Below, one piece after another: positions 4,463 through 7,032 of a DNA stretch of 7,032 bases. The notes under the pieces were generated by a model. The model ran no database searches and was not told where the DNA came from. It worked only from the letters and a program-made list of their open reading frames with translations. The translations under genes were made by a program, and so were the position numbers. Source of the stretch: an archaeon (GTDB taxonomy: Archaea; Nanobdellota; Nanobdellia; Woesearchaeales; JAHJEM01); assembly GCA_020057445.1 (NCBI GenBank), contig JAGVFV010000104.1, forward strand, positions 1-7,032, in the 5' to 3' direction. Numbering within the stretch: the first letter of the stretch is position 1; each line of letters opens with the position of its first letter.

Positions 4463-5456
4463 GCAGCCTGACAACCTCTATGACATCCTCGAAGTGAGCC
4501 CCCGCGCCCGGGAAGAGGTCATCAAAGCAGCGTATAACGCCCTGATCAAGGAATACCATCCCGACAGGAACGGCGACGGGCGCGTCGCAAGGAGCCTCAA
4601 CGAGGCGAAAGAGACGCTCCTCGACAGGAAAAGGAGGACAGCGTATGACAAGGACCGCCTCGACCTCGACGGGAAGGTCGTCGGGGACTACCGGGTCCTC
4701 GAGCTGATCGCAGAGGGCGGCTTTGGCAAGACCTACAAAGGAGAGCACATCCTCGCACGGGCGCCTGTATGCATCAAGCACGCGCACTATGTCTCGCCGC
4801 AGGACGAGGAGATACTCCTCAACGAGGCCCGCGCGATCTGGGACCTTCGCCATTACGGCATCCCGAACATGAGGAACATCATCAAGCTTGACGACGGCAG
4901 CCTCGCGCTCGTCATGAGCTATGTGCCTGGCCCGACGCTTGAGCAGCTGGTGACAAAGGTAGGACGGCTTGACGCAGAGCACGTGGCATGGATCGCGGAA
5001 CGTTCGTTGAACGTGCTCAAGTACCTGCATTATCACGGAGTGGTGCACGGCGATGTCAAGCCGCAGAACATCATCATACAGCCGGAGAGCCACACGATCG
5101 TCCTTGTCGACTACGGCCTTTCCATCATCCGCCCGAGGGCTGATGACCGTTCCGTCGGATTCACTCCCTACTTCGCATCACCAGAGCAGAAGAAAGGATC
5201 AGTCCTCGTCCCCCAGTCTGATTTCTATGGTCTTGGCATGACCATGATCTACGCGCTCGGAGGCGACGTCCAGAAGCGGGCAGTGCCAACGAAGACTCCG
5301 GACCCTCTCTGCGATTTCATCAAACGCATGATACTCTTTGACGTCCTTGCCCGCCCGGATTGGGAGAAGGAAGACCTGACAGAGACCATCCAGACAGTGA
5401 GGAAGGAATCATTTGGAAGGAAAAGCTCGAACCTGAAGCCATTACCAACCATATAG
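4455..5456 (+). CDS. J-domain/Ser-Thr-type protein kinase fusion
   Basis: The 333-aa protein joins two known domains. Residues 7-70 are a DnaJ J domain with the invariant HPD at 35-37 and helix IV ending AYDKDRLD; it should stimulate an Hsp70 (DnaK) ATPase. Residues 79-310 are a Hanks-type kinase: Gly-loop IAEGGFGKTYKG (85-96), ATP lysine K108 in VCIK, alphaC glutamate E124, catalytic loop HGDVKPQN (198-205; HGD in place of HRD, with D200, K202 and N205), metal motif DYG (219-221, in place of DFG), SPEQ (242-245) in place of APE, helix-F D256, and R300 near the end. All key catalytic residues are present, so activity is expected. There is no transmembrane segment or sensor domain, unlike many bacterial PknB-like kinases. 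The ATG has GGAGG 6 bases upstream and overlaps the 39-aa ORF. The vWA-like gene follows after 12 bases. Confidence 0.92.
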   Translation: MGKQPDNLYDILEVSPRAREEVIKAAYNALIKEYHPDRNGDGRVARSLNEAKETLLDRKRRTAYDKDRLDLDGKVVGDYRVLELIAEGGFGKTYKGEHILARAPVCIKHAHYVSPQDEEILLNEARAIWDLRHYGIPNMRNIIKLDDGSLALVMSYVPGPTLEQLVTKVGRLDAEHVAWIAERSLNVLKYLHYHGVVHGDVKPQNIIIQPESHTIVLVDYGLSIIRPRADDRSVGFTPYFASPEQKKGSVLVPQSDFYGLGMTMIYALGGDVQKRAVPTKTPDPLCDFIKRMILFDVLARPDWEKEDLTETIQTVRKESFGRKSSNLKPLPTI

Positions 5457-5462
5457 GAGGTG
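5456..5462 (+). promoter_or_regulatory. Shine-Dalgarno site deciding the vWA-like start
   Basis: GGAGGTG, beginning on the last base of the kinase stop codon, is 6 bases before ATG 5469. The in-frame GTG at 5460 is inside the site. The same layout (GGAGGTGA plus 5 bases) recurs before the next gene at 6443-6450. Confidence 0.65.
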
Positions 5463-5468
5463 GAAACC

Positions 5469-6443
5469 ATGTCGGAATCAGGAGATTATGACCCAGGACC
5501 CTGGAAAGGGTACGATTTCGCATCAGCACGGCGCACATATGACGTGCATGTCGGAAGGAGCTACGACGACGCAGTCTCAAAAAAGGTCGCGCCAAGCAAG
5601 CTCATCATCCCGAAGCTCGTGACACAGAGCACGGCCCCGCTCGTGATAGCGTGCGACGTCACAGGATCGATGGGAGACTGGCCTGCGACGATTTTCTCGA
5701 AGCTGCCGTACCTGGACAAGGAAGGGCAAGAGTATCTCGGGAAGGATCTCGCGATCAGCTTTGCAGCGATAGGCGACGCGTACAGCGACAACTATCCCTT
5801 GCAGGTGCGCGACTTTGCGCAGGGAAAAGACCTGGAAAAACGCCTGAAAGAGCTCATCATCGAGGGCAACGGCGGCGGCCAGACACAGGAGAGTTACGAC
5901 CTTGCCGCATTGTACTATGCGAGGAACTGCGACATGCCAAAGGCAGTGCAGCCGATCTTCATCTACATCGGGGACGAGGGATTGTATCCTAGCGTCGACA
6001 AGACATATGCCAAGGAATGGTCCCGCGTCGACCTCGAAGGCAAGATGACGACAAAGGATGCGATCGGCGAATTGCAGAAGAGATTCTCCGTATACCTGGT
6101 GAGGAAGCCCTACGAGCTCGGACGCGGGGACATCATGGGAGACACTGACAAGAGGATCTACGGCCAGTGGTGCGACTACCTTGGCGAAGACCACATCGCG
6201 ACACTGCCTGATGCGTCACGCGTTGTTGACGTCATCTTCGGCATACTTGCAGAGGAGACATCACGCGTCCCGTATTTCCTCGACGAGATCGCAGGAAGGC
6301 AAAAGCCCGGACAGGTGAAGACAGCGCTAAAAGCGCTTGAGACCATCCACGCTATCGACGGCAAGTCTGCGAAGCTCTTGAAGTCAGGCATGTCCCGGTA
6401 CCGCGGGCAGGGAAAGGGCGGCTCGTCAAAGTCGCTCCTTTAG
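5469..6443 (+). CDS. vWA-like domain protein with MIDAS-type motif
   Basis: The 324-aa protein begins MSESGDYDPGPWKGYDF and has a vWA-like Rossmann core from about 57 to 265. The metal-ion-dependent adhesion site motif is DVTGS at 63-67 (DxTxS form), with a probable threonine ligand T139 in GGGQTQESYD and the third-motif aspartate D169 in IYIGDEG. vWA domains with an intact MIDAS bind partner proteins through a divalent metal. Prokaryotic cytoplasmic vWA proteins often act with kinases, phosphatases or MoxR ATPases. There is no signal peptide or membrane segment. The C-terminal tail (SRYRGQGKGGSSKSLL) is basic, Gly/Ser-rich and probably disordered, a possible phosphorylation site for the neighbouring kinase (inference). 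The gene is 12 bases after the kinase and 12 bases before the next one. Confidence 0.82.
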   Translation: MSESGDYDPGPWKGYDFASARRTYDVHVGRSYDDAVSKKVAPSKLIIPKLVTQSTAPLVIACDVTGSMGDWPATIFSKLPYLDKEGQEYLGKDLAISFAAIGDAYSDNYPLQVRDFAQGKDLEKRLKELIIEGNGGGQTQESYDLAALYYARNCDMPKAVQPIFIYIGDEGLYPSVDKTYAKEWSRVDLEGKMTTKDAIGELQKRFSVYLVRKPYELGRGDIMGDTDKRIYGQWCDYLGEDHIATLPDASRVVDVIFGILAEETSRVPYFLDEIAGRQKPGQVKTALKALETIHAIDGKSAKLLKSGMSRYRGQGKGGSSKSLL

Positions 6444-6455
6444 GAGGTGAAAACC

Positions 6456-7032
6456 ATGAAAGACCTGGAACTGCTCGTCACCCTGTGGCCGACCTTTCCG
6501 CACTTTTCGCGGTTTGCGACAGACTACCGTCTTGCAGGCATCCGCCTGAACACGGCGATGATCCATGCGTATGAGCTCGATTCCGACCTTGCGAAGGCGA
6601 ATGCCATCAAGGATCCGGTACCGCTGTATTTTGACGTCAAGGGACGGCAGCTTCGAGTCACCCATGTGTATGACAACAAGAAGTTCCTCGAACTTGACCT
6701 GAACCATCCGATAAAGGTCGAGACGCCGACAATGGTCCTCTTCAAGGGAGGGAATGAACCCGCGCTTCTCGACCACATAGTCGATGGCGACCACCTATAC
6801 TTCCGGGGAGGGCCGGACCATATGGTGTATGCAGGGGAATCATTGCACATCAGGCATCCAAGCCTGCAAGTGGGAGGCCCCCTGTTCACTTCGCAAGAGG
6901 TCGAGAAGATCGCAAAGGCAAAGAATGCGGGGTTTGACAGGTACTGCCTGTCCTATGCGCAGAGCAGGCGGGACATCGACGAATTCCGCGAGCATGTCGG
7001 CCCTGTGGAGATCATCGCGAAGATCGAGGACA
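6456..7032 (+). CDS. Divergent pyruvate-kinase-like protein, 3'-truncated by the window
   Basis: The frame is open to the window end (192 complete codons) and is preceded by GGAGGTGA 5 bases before the ATG. Pyruvate-kinase landmarks appear in order: TLWPTF (9-14) in place of TIGPAS, LAGIRLN (26-32) for the substrate-arginine strand, YFDVKGRQLRV (58-68) for DTKGPEIR, a B-domain-like stretch of about 70-140, PLFTSQEVEKIAKAKNAGFD (142-161), LSYAQSRRDIDEFREHVG (165-182), and IIAKIED (186-192) for IIAKIEN. R30, N32, D60, K62, R67, K189 and E191 match active-site positions. The Ser-His of RxNFSH and the Thr and Glu of DTKGPE are lost (A34-M35, V61, Q65). It may be a bona fide but unusual enzyme making ATP and pyruvate, or a repurposed homologue. 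The missing C-terminal half would decide. Confidence 0.75.
   Translation, partial: MKDLELLVTLWPTFPHFSRFATDYRLAGIRLNTAMIHAYELDSDLAKANAIKDPVPLYFDVKGRQLRVTHVYDNKKFLELDLNHPIKVETPTMVLFKGGNEPALLDHIVDGDHLYFRGGPDHMVYAGESLHIRHPSLQVGGPLFTSQEVEKIAKAKNAGFDRYCLSYAQSRRDIDEFREHVGPVEIIAKIED

Noticed and set aside
4383..5093. 236-aa minus-strand open frame opposite the J-domain kinase
   Set aside because: It lies entirely over the well-supported kinase and small leader ORF, has no motif I can recognise, and is the usual shadow of GC-rich coding sequence.
5577..6194. 205-aa minus-strand open frame opposite the vWA-like gene
   Set aside because: It is antisense to a gene with clear MIDAS residues and ribosome site. 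Its Val/Arg/Leu-rich composition fits a reverse-strand artefact.
1..7032. CRISPR array, tRNA or rRNA genes
   Set aside because: No regularly spaced repeats, no cloverleaf-like T-arm GGTTCRA pattern in context, and no rRNA-like stretch were seen.

Overview
The window looks archaeal, most likely from a DPANN-type lineage such as Woesearchaeota or Pacearchaeota (inference). It holds two AbrB-N-terminal PhoU-like proteins, a winged-helix/RelE-like pair of archaeal type, TATA-like boxes 20-30 bases upstream of short leaders, and GGTGA/GGAGG Shine-Dalgarno sites 5-6 bases before most starts. Genes are short and tightly packed. The right half is more GC-rich than the left edge.

Left part (1-1760): the 3' part of an unrecognised, helix-rich gene runs in from outside the window. 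Behind it, on the opposite strand, is a two-gene toxin-antitoxin-like operon: a winged-helix protein, then a RelE-like toxin joined by an ATGA overlap. The toxin gene is broken by a 110-base insertion made of two related stem-loops with a 5-base TGACA duplication. Removing the insertion restores a 121-codon frame exactly. A perfect 23-base direct repeat, which encodes the last residues of the first gene, occurs again just beyond the operon promoter, so the module looks inserted at, or duplicated with, that gene's 3' end.

Middle (1758-4219): two tiny overlapping minus-strand ORFs (53 and 27 aa, one acidic and one basic) are divergent from the first AbrB-PhoU gene. A second AbrB-PhoU paralogue faces it tail to tail. 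Three hairpins lie in the 148 bases between them.

Right part (4343-7032): a co-directional operon runs out of the window: a 39-aa ORF, a J-domain/serine-threonine-type kinase fusion, a vWA-like protein with a MIDAS-type motif, and a divergent pyruvate-kinase-like protein (5' part only). Each junction is an overlap or a 12-base gap with a strong Shine-Dalgarno site, so the proteins are probably made together. The kinase could phosphorylate the vWA or pyruvate-kinase-like partner, with the J domain recruiting Hsp70/DnaK. This is inference; no substrate is visible. The operon promoter is divergent from the second PhoU gene, so the PhoU-like regulator may act on both directions.
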